Shown: positions 1-13,300 of the stretch, in pieces
Position numbering within the stretch: position 1 is the first letter of the stretch
How the letters are laid out: each line of letters starts with the position of its first letter
Assembly: GCA_963556255.1 (NCBI GenBank)
Contig: OY744605.1
Coordinates: forward strand, 41,842,335 to 41,906,334
From: Allolobophora icterica
Lineage: Eukaryota; Annelida; Clitellata; Crassiclitellata; Lumbricidae
Reading direction: 5' to 3'
DNA: 64,000 nt
Position numbers and translations under genes: made by a program
The notes under the pieces: model-generated
Databases searched by the model: none
Seen by the model: the letters and a program-made list of their open reading frames with translations, nothing else
Told to the model about the DNA's origin: nothing

Positions 1-419
1 ATGTCTTTACTGGAGAATGAGTTATTGTAAGACATGATTGAGCATTTATTAAGTTCAGTTTTTAGACGTCTGTCTGAATATTCAGCTGAAGCACAAACAT
101 GATGGTCAGTAGTAAACAAAGGAAGCAATAGCTTTGGTCACTTGAATTTGGACTTATTTGGGTCTCTATGCCACCAAAAGCTGATCGAGAAAGATGACAA
201 TCCGGCCATGGCTGCCCTATTTAAGTTTGGGGGACAGAAATATATGAGAAATATAAAATTATGAGCATGTATGATACTGCTGTTACTGTAAATTGAAAAA
301 TGCACAAAAGTGGGAAAAAGGAAAGGCAGAACAAAGTTATGATATCGTTCCGAAATAGGGAGATGACTAAAAGGGTCGTAAGAAATTATAAATTTTGCTT
401 TACTGACATTGCATTATAG

Positions 420-2060
420 GAGGCGTGAAGATGTAAAGGCAAACAGCCGACTACGTGCAGAGACACTGGAAATGGGTTCAGCCATTGATTCAACCATTTG
501 TGCTGCATCTACAACCAAGGCATCCAGTGCCGTTGAGGGAAGTCCAGTCAAGAAAAGAAACTTGTCTTCACAATCAGTGTCTAAAGCCCAGACATCTGGC
601 AAACGGTATTGCTTTATAATTACACTGGACACATTTTTTTTTAATTTTTGGGCTTCTGAAGAAACTTCAGCTGTTTTCTATATAGAATTTCACACGCTGA
701 ATTCATGTTGTTCTCAGAATTTTTGTATCACATAAGGTTTTTAAGAAAAATGCTATGGAAGATTTTAATAGAAATGCCAAAATATGTAGTTAGTGCATAC
801 ATTTATAATGCACTTTGAATTTAATTTTTGGACACCCTAAAACCGAACTGTTGCTGATTTTCATTTGTATTCGATGTCAGGAGCTTCCCTTATCAATGTC
901 CAAAAGTAATCAGCCAGCAAAATAGTGTTCCACACACCCTGGTATCATTTCTCCATTGTGGCAATATCCTGAAGAAATCATTTGCCATGTTCATCACTGA
1001 CATCGCCAAGAGTTGCTGAGAACAAATCCAGATGGGAATGCAAGAAATGTACATTAGCACTGAAACACTAGCAATTGATTTACAATAATCAATGGAAACT
1101 ATTATGACAAACTTTAAACAATTTCACAAAAACTCCACGTGGTACAGAAATTTTGTGTTTATTTCTGCAATCAGCGACTGGAGTAGCTGCTAGAATCACC
1201 AAAATTTATTAAGGAACAAAAATCATGTTGACCAGCAAATTATTAATTTATGTTATAAGTACTGAATTGGCGTTTAGTGCTTGCTTAGATAATCTATTTA
1301 TGCTTACTGGTATTATTTTACAGAAAAAAGCTACCACCCACTATGACTGCCAAGGTTTGTCTTAAAAATTGTATTTGAATAATTTAAATTGTAAAAGTAT
1401 TACCATGATCATTTTGAAAATTATAAATCATTAGCTGAAATTTATTTTATTTAAAGATTTTTTAAACTGATCATCTGCTTACATATAGCTTCCATGTTCT
1501 TCCTACTGTTCCAAACTTCCATCGATAGTCTTTATAGTAGGCAGGTTTCTGTTGGAATGATATACTTAGGTTATTCTTGATTTATTTAAAATTTCTATGA
1601 ATAAGTGTTCTCAGAGGCATGGTCCTAAAAACGACTCACTGCTCTTTCACAAATCCTATCCTGATTCCTCCCCTCTCCCTACCTCCCTGCCGTTTAAACC
1701 CTAAATACCACCCACCTTAGCCGTCTTACTGTCTACCTGACTGACTCCTCTGGATCTTGACCTGAAACCAATTCGACCCCCCGCCTATAGATTTTGATTT
1801 GACTAAGCGCAGGCCTGTGAATAAGCTGGTAACCGCGACTTCGCTTTTTGGGCGCTGTAGAAATCTCGAGATTGCGATTACGATTATATAAGAATAGCCT
1901 TTCCTTAACAGTTAAATGCTACAAACATACGTTAAGTTTTATCTAGATTTGATTTGCATATAATTTCTCATTGTGCTGTATTGTTTTGATATTTGATAGT
2001 AACTTTAATTGTTCTTAATAGTTTGGCTGTAAGAAGAAGTCATCAGACGATGGAAGCTAA
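420..2060 (+). CDS. Gene A: 3' end of an unrecognised plus-strand gene (three terminal coding exons)
   Basis: Three exons join in phase. Exon 420-605 follows the acceptor CATTATAG and ends AAACG before GTATTG. A 31-bp micro-exon at 1324-1354 lies between TTTTACAG and GTTTGT. The terminal exon at 2022-2060 follows TTAATAG and stops with TAA at 2058. The first exon ends with two bases of a codon, and the micro-exon supplies the third. The micro-exon then ends in phase 0 and the last exon opens in phase 0. The encoded tail is about 85 residues, rich in Ser, Thr, Ala and Lys, with basic patches (SPVKKRN, SGKRKK, FGCKKKSSDDGS). It looks disordered and possibly nuclear, which is inference from composition only. 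No family was recognised. The 5' part lies before the window. The gene runs head-on toward the LPCAT gene, so their 3' ends converge. Confidence 0.55.
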
Positions 2061-3233
2061 TCATTTCATCAGTTTGCTTTGTATTGTTATGGTTGCTTGA
2101 CTTGTACCAAGAACACTTGCAGAAGCACTTGTTAAACACTGTCAGCCATGTTTCTTCTAATTTATGCAAATAAGTCGGGCATTTGACAGTTTTAACTTGT
2201 CTTTCGATGTTGTTTTATTTGTGCAGTACTTTTAAGTCAGAAGGTGTTGGCTGTTAACCAAGTTTACCGGTTGATGTTCTAATCATGGATGTTACTTACC
2301 ACTGTAAAATGTGGCCTTGTTTTGAAGTTTTCCCAAATCCTTGATGAACTGACTGAATATCAGGTGATTTAAGTTGTCAGTTTTGCTTAAAGCTTTTGTT
2401 AATGACGTGTGTGCATTGTTAGGATTCAGCACCAGTTTTAGCTTGAATTGTTAACGAGGTGTGTATTGTTAAGACTGTTGCATCATTTTTGTTTGGATTG
2501 TTAATGAAGCGTGTGCTGTTAAGGTACACCGTATGTTGCATGTCTTTCCAGGTTTTCTTCAGATTAATATCTCTGAAAGGGCAGCAGGGGAAAAATCTGT
2601 TTTATCAATTGATGTATTGCATGAGTTCAAAAAATGAAGCTGTGCCACTGTTTTGTAATGACTTCTATGCAGCAGGTAGTTGGATATAGGCAGCATTTCT
2701 TTAGTATGTAAATAACTGTTGCTGAAGATTTTTGTTTATCATAATCTGGTGGTTGCTCATTACTACAGTGTTCTGTTTATAGAAATTCACATGTAGTGTC
2801 ACCTGTTGGTTTTTAATTCTCACTGAATTCTTTGCATTGTAACGGTCTGTTATTGAGATTTACCAAAAGCACTTGAAATATCTCGTTACATATATGGTTG
2901 AAGTTATAGTTATAGGGATCGAGTTAAAGCTGCACATACACAAATGAGGGAGCTATATCAGTAGTTCAAGTACTTGGGAGCATATACACAGGTCTGTGTG
3001 AAACAAAAGGGCAATGTTACTGAGATGTTCCCCACTGGTGCCATTAACAGAATCGAGTTAAAGTATTTGGAAATGAAGCCTACGAGTCTGTGCGGTCCCA
3101 GACAAAGACTACTGTATTGTTCGCCATCTGTTTCAGAGACTGGCTTCCATGAGAGACTGCTGGAGGGGTAATGGCCCACTCTGGTGACAGTCGCGATTCA
3201 GACTGATTTAGGATAACATGAAAATAAAAACTC
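2061..3233 (+). other. Probable 3' UTR and flank of gene A
   Basis: AT-rich DNA after the gene A stop codon with no supported coding sequence. A candidate AATAAA polyadenylation signal lies at 3223-3228, just before a hAT-like element. At about 2395-2522 there are three imperfect copies of a 55-60 bp repeat sharing the pattern TTGTTAAYGANGYGTGTG. Whether the transcript reaches 3223 cannot be seen from sequence alone. Confidence 0.3.
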
Positions 3234-3241
3234 ACGTAAAC

Positions 3242-3514
3242 CAGTGGTTTTCAAACTTTATTTTTATTGTACCACCAGGTTAAAAAATCGAATATTGGTG
3301 TACCACCAGCGATTATTGGTCAGATCAAAAACAACAGGCGAGCGTGAAGTCCCCTTGCAATTAACGTAGCACCATAGGTAGAATTTAATAATTAATATAT
3401 AATTTTAAGAATGTAATCTTTTGAATTTTTTCGCATACCACTTAGAAACGCCTGGCGTGCCACAAGTGGTATGCGTACCACTGTGGTACGCGTACCACCG
3501 TTTGAAAACCGCTG
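3242..3514. mobile_element. hAT-like MITE, CAGTGGTTTTCAAAC ends
   Basis: A 273-bp element starts CAGTGGTTTTCAAAC and ends GTTTGAAAACCGCTG, which are terminal inverted repeats. The flanking 8-mers are ACGTAAAC (3234-3241) and ATATAAAC (3515-3522). The two mismatches are exactly what decay of a CpG on both strands would give. The interior repeats the GTACCAC motif several times. The CAG-type ends and 8-bp duplication are hallmarks of the hAT superfamily. No transposase is present. Confidence 0.8.
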
Positions 3515-3769
3515 ATATAAACCGAGGATGGATATGCCCACATTTCCCTAGCTGAAATTCAGGCAAGGAACATTATATGACGAGAAGATACAGTGGGTCA
3601 GAGTCCGAAGGGGAAGAGTACAAGAATCCATGGTAATAGGAGATTAAAGCAGACCAAGAGAGTAACCGATACGTCAAGGTCTGAACTGGGTTACCCAGAT
3701 AGCCCCGTAGAAGTCGGAGAGTTTGCTACTGACTATATGGTAGATGTTGTTTAACGACGTGTGATATTG

Positions 3770-4150
3770 GAGAGCGGGCGACAGAGATAGAGCAGTGATG
3801 TAACAAACAGGAAATATACCAGGCAACAGAGGGAGTTAGCGCATTGACGTCACAAACAAGAAAGATAACGGGCGACAGAGGGAGAGAGCAGTGACGTCAG
3901 AAACAGGAAAGGGCGGGGAGAGAGCAGTGACATAACAACCAGGAAAGATAGTGAGATAGAGAAGTGATGTAACAAACAGGAAAGATAGCAAGATAGAGAA
4001 GTGATGTGACAAACAGGAAAGGTAGCGGGTGACAGATAGAGAAGTGACGTCACTCTCCCATTATCTTTCCTGATAACGGAAGGGAGAGCTGTGACGTAAC
4101 AAACAGGAAAGATAGTGGACGACAGAGTGAGCTGTGACGCAATAAAGGTG
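3770..4150. repeat. Minisatellite of roughly 40-60 bp units with AGCAGTGACGT and AACAGGAAAG
   Basis: About seven imperfect units share the blocks GAGAGCAGTGAYGTAACAAACAGGAAAGATAG and GCGACAGAGGGAG (given here as separate consensus blocks). Spacing varies from about 40 to 60 bp. Several units keep the palindromic hexamer TGACGT. The open frame on the minus strand here is a by-product of the repeat. Confidence 0.75.
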
Positions 4151-5793
4151 AACGACTACAGCATTCATAGGGCCTAAGCATGAACGCCTGTGTAATAGCG
4201 CAGCCTACTAAGTCCAAGGATAGATATTACAGAGACTTTACTGCAGTGCAGAATTTAGTTCCTGATTTCAAAGTTAAAAAAACACTTGTAAAAAACACTT
4301 GCCGGAACCAGTTTTATTGTAAACTGATAATTATCAGTCAGTTGCAAATTACAGCTGTGGATGATTTTACAAAAAGTGTAAACCATAGATGGCTACACAG
4401 AATATAAAAATTAATTGGCACATATTAGCAGACAAGACAAGTGCACACAATACATGCATGTATCAAGACATTTGATGCATCAAATCTATTTAAGCCTGTT
4501 AGTTAAATACCTGAAAAAAAGATGAAAGTGGACAAACTGCAGGTCAGCCTTCATTTGACCACTGCAACAGGTTGTGAAATTCCTAGGGCAACATATGTAC
4601 TTCAGTGTCTAAATAAACTACAGACCAGAACATTGAGATGCTCCCGAGTTTTAAGCATCTCATGTTTTCTGTTTACCATTTGCCAGTTTGTACTAGGAAT
4701 TCATTGTCAACCTCATTCCCCTCTGGCTCAGACATTTATTTCCTCATAGCCATTTCCAACATTTCTTCAGTAAGCCATTTAACAGTTCTGATGGTGTCCT
4801 TGATTTGTTTAAGTTGTGCATGTATTTCACATTCGTAACCGCTTCACAGTCGCATTGGTGGCCAACTCCTGCCTTCTAAATGGGAAAAGAATGAGTTCTA
4901 GCTTCCTATTACAGAGTTGCCGTATAAGGCCTTGAGCAAATCCTTCAAGCACATGACAGCTTAGCAATATTAACCCTAGTCAGTAAATAATTGTACGGTA
5001 TAAACACACACAGAAATAATAATAATTTCAGATGCCAAACTGAACACAAGGTGGAATGGTTGTTGAGCAGCTAGCATACAAAGCTTTGCAGATCTGCAAA
5101 ATGGCTGCATTTACCTGGTATATTGCATAAAATCAACAGAATGCAGATAATGTAAAATCTTGATGGAAAAATCACATTAGATACACATTGTTTTACGCAT
5201 TTCCTATTAACTTCAATACAAAACACAAAGTACAGCACAGCAAACATACAAATCGCTTGTAGACACTAGGAATGGGGTCGAATTATTAAACAACGCTGTA
5301 ACACATTATGATGGTCCATGGCCAGTCTTGGCTAACAGACGACACCAGTGACAGCTGACCTTGTCTCCCTTATGGAGAACAATTTCAGGCAAGCTGACTT
5401 AAGAATCAGCCTTAAATTTGCCCTACATAAGTATATTTAAATACAGTTAAAACAGATAACAAAAACGCATAATAGAATAAGAACCCGGCCAACAGAAATC
5501 CTACTGAAAAACTTCTTATTACTTGCAATGAAATACAGTCTATAATAGTGTTTCTCTTTCCATTATTTTGCAGTACTCCTCCATTGATATTTAATGAGAT
5601 CACAGAGGATTACTTACTAACATCATGGGCAGAATTCCAAACATAAACACTTAACTGCAAGAAAAGCCATGCTATTGAATTACTGGACAATCAAATTTTG
5701 CCTAGAGTAAAAAATTACACTAATGAATCTGAAACTTTGGAATACCACAGTATTTTGCTTAATGAAACTACAATTGGCAGTCAAGAATTGGCA

Positions 5794-5796
<3 letters not shown>

Positions 5797-5844
<48 letters not shown>
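5797..5844. repeat. (TA)n microsatellite
   Basis: An uninterrupted run of about 23 TA dinucleotides. It explains the (IY)n open frame seen on the minus strand. Confidence 0.95.
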
Positions 5845-5849
<5 letters not shown>

Positions 5850-6604
5850 CACCTGTGAATCCATCAAACATTGTTAATACTTGATACGCGTAATTTAACT
5901 ACCAAAAGTTACTGCATTTATCATCTTCAGGACAGAAAATACAAAAAAACATTTCAACTTATTAACGTAGTCATTTCCGGACAATCCTCTTCCTACATTC
6001 CCCTCTACTGTGAATCTATGCATACCCCATCTAGGCATATGGCCCTGTGCCTATGTCCTCTCCACCTCTCTAAATTCTGAAAACAGGAAATGCTATTGTC
6101 ATATTAAGTGTCTCACAGTAATGCTTTCGATGTGTAAAAATAAATCTGTGAATTGCCATGCAAGACAAAGCTCTACATTCACTACTAAACCACTTCATTT
6201 GCCAGGTGGACTTTCATATCTGGTCAGATCAAGCCCACTGGCAAGGCACCGGCTAACACACAACCGGTTAATCTCCATATATGCATAACAAATACACAAC
6301 TGAAACAAATTTAACCAATTAATTTGGTTAAGTAATCGATTGTCTCCACACCCTTACCAGATATTTAATTCTACTTGAAAAAGTTTGTCAGTCATCAACA
6401 TGTACATATAATATACAGACACTCTTGTTTGATGTTTAAGAATATAAGCAGTTGTACATCTCGACTTTTCTTGCTATATGAGGTTTTTTCCTGCAGGTAA
6501 ACTGTTGAACTGCAACATCATTTAGGCTGGAAAAAATAAATGTAAATGTACACGTTTTCATATAGAACCATGTCGCCTTGAACCTGCTCATTTTTCAATG
6601 AATT

Positions 6605-6690
6605 GATCAGAATGGAGCACATCAAAAAGACTCAAAGAGCGCTATATAAATGTTCTGGTACACTATATTACATTACATAACTTTACAGTA
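6605..6690 (+). repeat. LINE/SINE 3' tail fragment with GCGCTATATAAAT
   Basis: GAGCGCTATATAAATGT followed by imperfect ATTACATTACAT repeats. This is the same tail motif found at LINE 3' ends near 37.13, 50.22, 61.63 and 63.77 kb and at the SINE near 54.2 kb. Only the tail can be recognised here. Confidence 0.5.
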
Positions 6691-7305
6691 ATCTTCAGCT
6701 GCTGCTTAACTGTGAGAGGCCATGAACTTAGCTGGGCTAAAGACCAAAAAAGCACATTTTCACGTACAGCCTCAGTCTAGTCCAAAGCTGGCTTTCAAAG
6801 CAAGTTCTTACAAACTTAAAAATTATTCCCAATTTTTAGAAAGTTCTTAGATAACCCGTACGACAAATTTACACAAATCAAAAATTAAAAGACTAAATGT
6901 CTGGCAGGCAACATCAAATGATACAAATGCATGCAATATCCGAGCAACATTCACAAGATGGCAGGAACACTGCAAGAAATAAGCTTAGCCACATGCAAAC
7001 TGATTAAATAGACAGCTTTAAAAGAAGTTACACCAAAACCTCGGCTCAAAAAGCTCATATATATCTGTGACCATTATGAAATCAGCACAGTCAAATACAA
7101 AACCTTGCATCAAAATGCTTTTGAGAATTAAGCAGAGGATCAGATATGAAGATACACACTACAGTAATAATCACAGGGAAACACTGATAACCCCAAAACA
7201 TTTTAATCAAACCAGTTTTTGCAAGACAGTCACAAGACCTTTGCAAGGCCATCACATGATTTTCTGAAATAGGCACAACATTTTAATAACATCTAGCATA
7301 GATCT

Positions 7306-10300
7306 TCAGTAGGTCTTCTTGTCTTCCAAATTGTGATTTGAAGTGTCAGTGAGGTTTTCTTTAGATTTCATCAGCTCCCGATATGTCAAAAACAGTTTTG
7401 CGTATTCTGGCTTCTGCTCTGCGTATGCCTTGAATTCAGCTGGAAAAAGTTTTACCAATAACCACTACATTAGTCAACCTGGTCAACTTGGTCTGAAAAT
7501 AAGTTTACAAAGCACGTCATGATGTCATTTTCAAATCGAATACTGCTGTCCGATTCCTTTTCGAATCGAATATCAAAGCCTTGCAGATCCCTAGTCACAA
7601 CCCCTGACCTACATTGCTTTTGAGTTTCTACACAACTAAATCATCACTTGAATGCCTTTAAAAACTATATGTCTAATAATTCTAATTACATACATGTCAA
7701 GCCAGCTGGAGGATATGCTAGCAAGCAGTCAAGTTAAGCATCACCAACCACATGGTTAGTAACAATAACCCTGGTTATTAATTATTATTATTATGCATTT
7801 GCTAAGCACCACTATCTAATGACCAAGCATGAATCAATGGTTCCAAGCAATTGTGAAGGATTTTTGCTCCAGGTCCCTACACGGTAACCGTCTCAGGGAG
7901 GCTCGAACCTGAACTCTACATCACAAGGTGAGCACTCTGCCCAATTGGCTACCATGTCCCATGGTATGCTAGTCATAACTGGTAAGTAAGATCAATATAC
8001 AAGTTGGGAGGTTAAAAATGTCATTGTTGAATCATTGTAGTCACGTTAGTGCTTTGGAGGAAAGATCCTTTGAATCCTTCAGAGTTTCTATAAAGGCTAA
8101 TTAAGCTTCAAGAAGTTCTATAAAGGCTTATAATCTTCTTCAAGAGGTTCCATAAGGCTTATAAAGCCTTCTCAAGAGGTTCTATAAAGGTTTATGGATC
8201 CTCAAGAGTTTCTACAAAAGTACACAAACCCTTCTCAAATGGTTCTATAAAGGCTTATAGGTCTTGCTGACAAGTTTCTTTTTAGTTCTATAAAGGCTTA
8301 AAAAAATTTCTCGAAAGTTCTATAAAGGCTTAAATCTTTGTCAAGAGGGTCCAAAAAGGCTCATACATTTTTCCCAAGAGTTCCATAAAAGCTTATAAAT
8401 CCTTCTCAAGATGTTCCATATAGGCTTGTAAACCTATAATGGCAAAACTTTCTCAAGAGGTTCTACAAAAGCTTATAAATAAATGTGTTACCTCATACAA
8501 ATTATGTTCCACTGTCATCAACATGAAACTATGAAAAATACGTATGTTTATTATGGTAATTAACAACTGTCCAAAAAGATTAAAAAAATAATACTTAAAT
8601 ATTAATAATGAATCTTAAAATTGCATTATACCATAGGAGATCTTGCCATCACCGCTTGAGTCAACGTGTGCAAACAGTTGCCTTGTGTCTATGTGACTCA
8701 TGCCAAATGCATTATGTAATATCTCGGCCAATTCTGGTTCGGTTATGTAGCCCTTGGACCCATGATCAAATAACTGTAAAACAACATTCAATACTTGTTA
8801 TTTTTAATTCCTTTGCACATACAAGGCTATTAAAACTGTTAGAATAGCATGTACTAAATGTCTGATTAATGTACATGTTGCAACTTACTTAGACAGCTTA
8901 AAAACTTCTCCATGACATTCCTCATAAGTCTAAATAAAGTTACAGTCCCAGAACAATGACCAATTTATCTATGGTAACGATGCTTGCACAACTGGGGGTT
9001 TTATGCACTGAAAGTCTGTCACATACGTTCGGGATGGACTGACCAATAAAATGCAATTCGTGAATAACAGAATACATGCAGGCAACAAGTGCCATATTTC
9101 AAATGCAAACCACTAAGCTCTGTATCCATTAACTATTTTCAAACAGTTAACGCAGAAATAATCAAATCGAAAGCATAACAAAATATAATAAATACATCAT
9201 AAGCAATCTAGTCATTGAGGCCTGCACTAAGCACCATACCTCAAAGGCAAGGCGAATCACATCTTCAGTGTTGGGTGGCTGAGAAACGAGACAAAGGCCG
9301 ATGATGTACTCTCGAAAGTCAATTGTACCCGAACAATTCTGGAATTGTAAAAATATTTAAGCAGGCAATTTTAGAGATCGATAAATTGTAACATAAATAA
9401 TTTGGAGATTTTTAAAAGGTATATTAGGTAAATCATACTACTCTTCAAGCAGGTTTAATCAGTACTATTAAGAAATTAAGATTTTATTGTCATGTAGAAA
9501 GTATTCATCATGTATAAAGCTACACCTCTGTAATGGTCATTGGGTTACAAGTATTTCAGCTAAAGTTAAGTATAATTAAAATATAAACCATGTGGAGAGG
9601 GTAAACCATAAAAGGCTAACGTCATGTTAGAAACTCAGCTGAAATATCTAACAGGCAAACTGCTTTTTAAGACTTGCTCACTTAAAGATAAGGGTTAGCA
9701 ATACCACTAACCTACCTTTAAGATTATATATTGAAATTCACAGAATAAATAAAAACCTGAACAAATAAATAATACACAAGAGTAGTACAACACACTGTTT
9801 TTACAAACACTGCTATAAATATACTGGATCCTTGCTAAAGCACATGTTGTATATAACACCAAGCTGGTCATAACATGGTTGTGGACGTGGATCCTAAATG
9901 CACTAATGCATTACTAATGCACATGTGTGATCTTTGGAAAAAACTCATATGGTGCACATATTCATGCTGCATTGATCTTTCATTTTCTCGTTGTTTGCCA
10001 AACTGATAAGCTGACACAGTATGCACAGTATACTAATTTAGCTGCTTTAGTGTTGATGTCATATTTCCACATGATTATCGCTGCTACACAACTCTCCAAC
10101 GCATTATGAGATTTCCACTCTGCTAGCATCACCATTTGTCTACAGACTAGTTGTGTCACAGAGACTCCAAGATTGATTACTAGACTTACACAAATTTAAT
10201 TTAAGAGAAGGAAGAAGGTCAAGTGGATGACATTCCAATACCAGTTGCAGCTGGTTTAGAGACTGCTTTGAGACAGTTCGAGATGCAAGGCACACGAGGT

Positions 10301-13300
10301 CTCTAAAAATTAGGGCTTCGTTTTCAAACAGCTTCAATAAAAAGATTTGATTGATTGATATTTCTTCACTGATCTACAAGCCTAACAGTCGCCGGCCTCG
10401 ACCGCATGTGGGAGATACAGGGTAGATTGAAAAAACAACGGTTATTAATCGGCGGGTTACACATTCCGGATCCAGATAATTCCGGATAGTCCAAAAATCA
10501 GCAACATCGGTTTATCGATCCGGATTTCAGTTATGCCCTACTAAAAATCATGCAGCCATGTAGACTGTTGCATTTTGCTAAGCAGAAGCACTCAGCAGCA
10601 AGAAGCAAACTCAAATTGCCCACTTTTTTAGAAAGCCTAGACTACTAGTTTATCTGCTTGAATTAAACATCCAAATAAAGCCAGAATTTCTTTAACGTTT
10701 ATTGTTTCTTTCAATAAAAGCTAAGCTTGTTGTTGTATATAGTTTAGTAATCTAATATAATTACTAGTGCCACATAAATTTAGCTATGGCATTCCATACA
10801 AGAAGACGGAATTTCATCATGCCTGAAAGTGAAAAATAAAAACAAAGAATACAAAGCATTCAACCCAATTTATTTAAAAATCGCATTTCCATCGAATTAA
10901 ATGGACAATAAAATTGCCTATTTATCACATTTTCCAAGATGTCAAAAACTGATACACCACAAACTGTTGTAATTACCTTAGACGCATACTGAATATATAG
11001 TTAGTCTTTCCTGTCCAAAATAAAAAATTCATTGATGTTAAAAACTGATGTTAAAAATTGATGTTAAATATTAAAACAATCATCTAGAATTCAAAGTTCT
11101 GACTTACTCTATCATAGAGAGTGAAAAGTTGCTGCAATGATTCTGTAACGGGAAGCTCAAGATACTTCGCAAATACTTCAAGCGTAATCTGGCCTTTGCC
11201 ATTCCTTGCTATGGTACTGAACTTTTCTAACAACGTCTTCAGCTGGTTGTACCTGACTCTGAAATTTTACAGAACAGCTAAAAAGTACAAATTTAGAAAA
11301 AATTTACTTCTTCAAAAAAATTCTTGATCCTTATATTACTGAATTAACGAGATCAAGCACATAACACAAACTGAACTTTCATAACTCTTATTCATATATC
11401 ATGCTATGCAGCACCAAGATAACAATGCCAACGGTTTACACAAATCATACTCTAAAACAGAACCACTATGAATTAAACTAACAACACTGACAAAAAATAC
11501 TCCTTTGAGATGAGTAATAGCAATTAGCTACAGAAATATGAGCTAGACTATTGAGATTTAGCAGTTCTATTGTTCTGTACTTTCAGCGCTCATGATCTAC
11601 AGTCAATGGGGTCGAGTTGCTGGAATTCTATCGCATGACCTGTCCACTGTGATAACTGTGCAGTACTTGTTCTTCTACAGCCCTTAGAACAGGATCCAGT
11701 CACAGCCCCACAGCAGGAAATTGACAGTCAGAGTGCCACAGATATAGGTAATACACAAACTGGTTTAAACTGGCCTTACCCCAACTTTCTGGACAGTTTC
11801 TGGAACTCCAGGAGCCCTGAAGCAGACGGAAGACCAAGTTTTGCGGCATATAACATCAGCTGACAGTCTTCATAACTGTGATCCGTGACGGGAACGTTCA
11901 AGGCACTAAAAATTCAAGATGTCATTGTTATGAAACATCCAACCATTTATTAAACATTTTACATTACAAAGTAATTCTTTTGTATTGTCACCTTGGTGTA
12001 AGTGATATGCAGTGGTAGATCCTTCTAGAGCTGTATCTTCCTACATTGTGCATTTCTTAAAGTGATAAGAGACTGTCATAAGAGACATAAATATAAAATC
12101 AAAGCTGACATATGACCACTTTTCAGGTTCATTAGGATTGGCCAGCTTTCTCTAAACTATTCTTTCCGACCCTTCCAAAATATTCCAAGCAACCTCTAAG
12201 TCAGACAGCCATCACCATTGGTAATTCTTGTGATGAACCTAACAGTCACGGTTTGACAGATGTTTTAATAAAAGCTAACAAGAAATATTCAGCAATAATA
12301 GCCTTTTTTTATAGAGCAACTCATCAAAGATGTGTTAAGAAAAATTTGTCAATGTTACAACATCTGCTGTGAATGCACAAGGAAAGTAAGCAACAGTTTG
12401 AGTACATCTTAAGTAGCACAGTATTAAAGTAAACCTCTCTGAAGAAATGAAACTAACTTTGCAATGACTTTTTGAACACTGGAAGCAAAGAGCTTTGGGT
12501 CACTTCGTTCGTCCGCATTTGGCACATAGATGGGTAGACGCTGTAAATTAACATACAAACAGTGAACACGAAAAACAAACACAAAACTGTTTTACGTAAT
12601 TTATCCACCCCACACTGATAATACTTTAAACATTTTACTAAACGACTTTTCCATGTACACCTGGACTGTTTGTTATTTTCATTTGGTGCTTTCATCATCT
12701 AAATTTATTTATTTGCCTGTTACAACCTGGTGATTAAACTATGCTCATATATTGCAATTACAGAAGGAAAAATGAATTTCTCAAAGAGGATGACAAGATA
12801 TATTTAAAGCAAAGATTAAGTGTTCTGTCAACATACCTCAAGAACAGCCTCTGTACTGAACTGACAAAGCGTCAGCCACATCACAGTATACCTGTCACAA
12901 AATTAACACATCAGTAATATACTCCAAATTAATGACTCTTCACCAAGTTTAAATTAGAAGGCAATGTACAAACTTTTCTAGCAACACCACAAATAAGGCA
13001 AAATCTTTTAAGCTCAATGTTTGGAAATGTACTCTAAAATTGTGACCTGAAGCACCATCACTTCTCATATAACACATGATTAGAGGTTCCAAAGGCACTA
13101 CATAAATAAGAAGTGCTCAAAACAAGTGACTAAGCAGTACAGCGGTCAAAGGATTAGACTGCTACACAAGGGGTCTGTTCATCAATCACAAAGGTCATAG
13201 AAAAAGTACTCGGAAATATTGTTTACTTACGCGCCAGGTCCATCCCATGTCCAGTATGTTGTATTCTACAAAACATAAATTTAATTTTAAATGAAAACTA

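Larger units (their letters stand above)
4151..7305. other. Convergent intergenic region and LPCAT 3' flank
   Basis: AT-rich DNA between genes A and B with no exon I can support. It includes a (TA)n tract at about 5797-5844 and a LINE-type 3' tail at about 6640-6670. ATTAAA on the minus strand at about 7271-7276, close behind the LPCAT stop, is a possible polyadenylation signal. The short open frames here show no splice context or recognisable domain. Confidence 0.4.
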
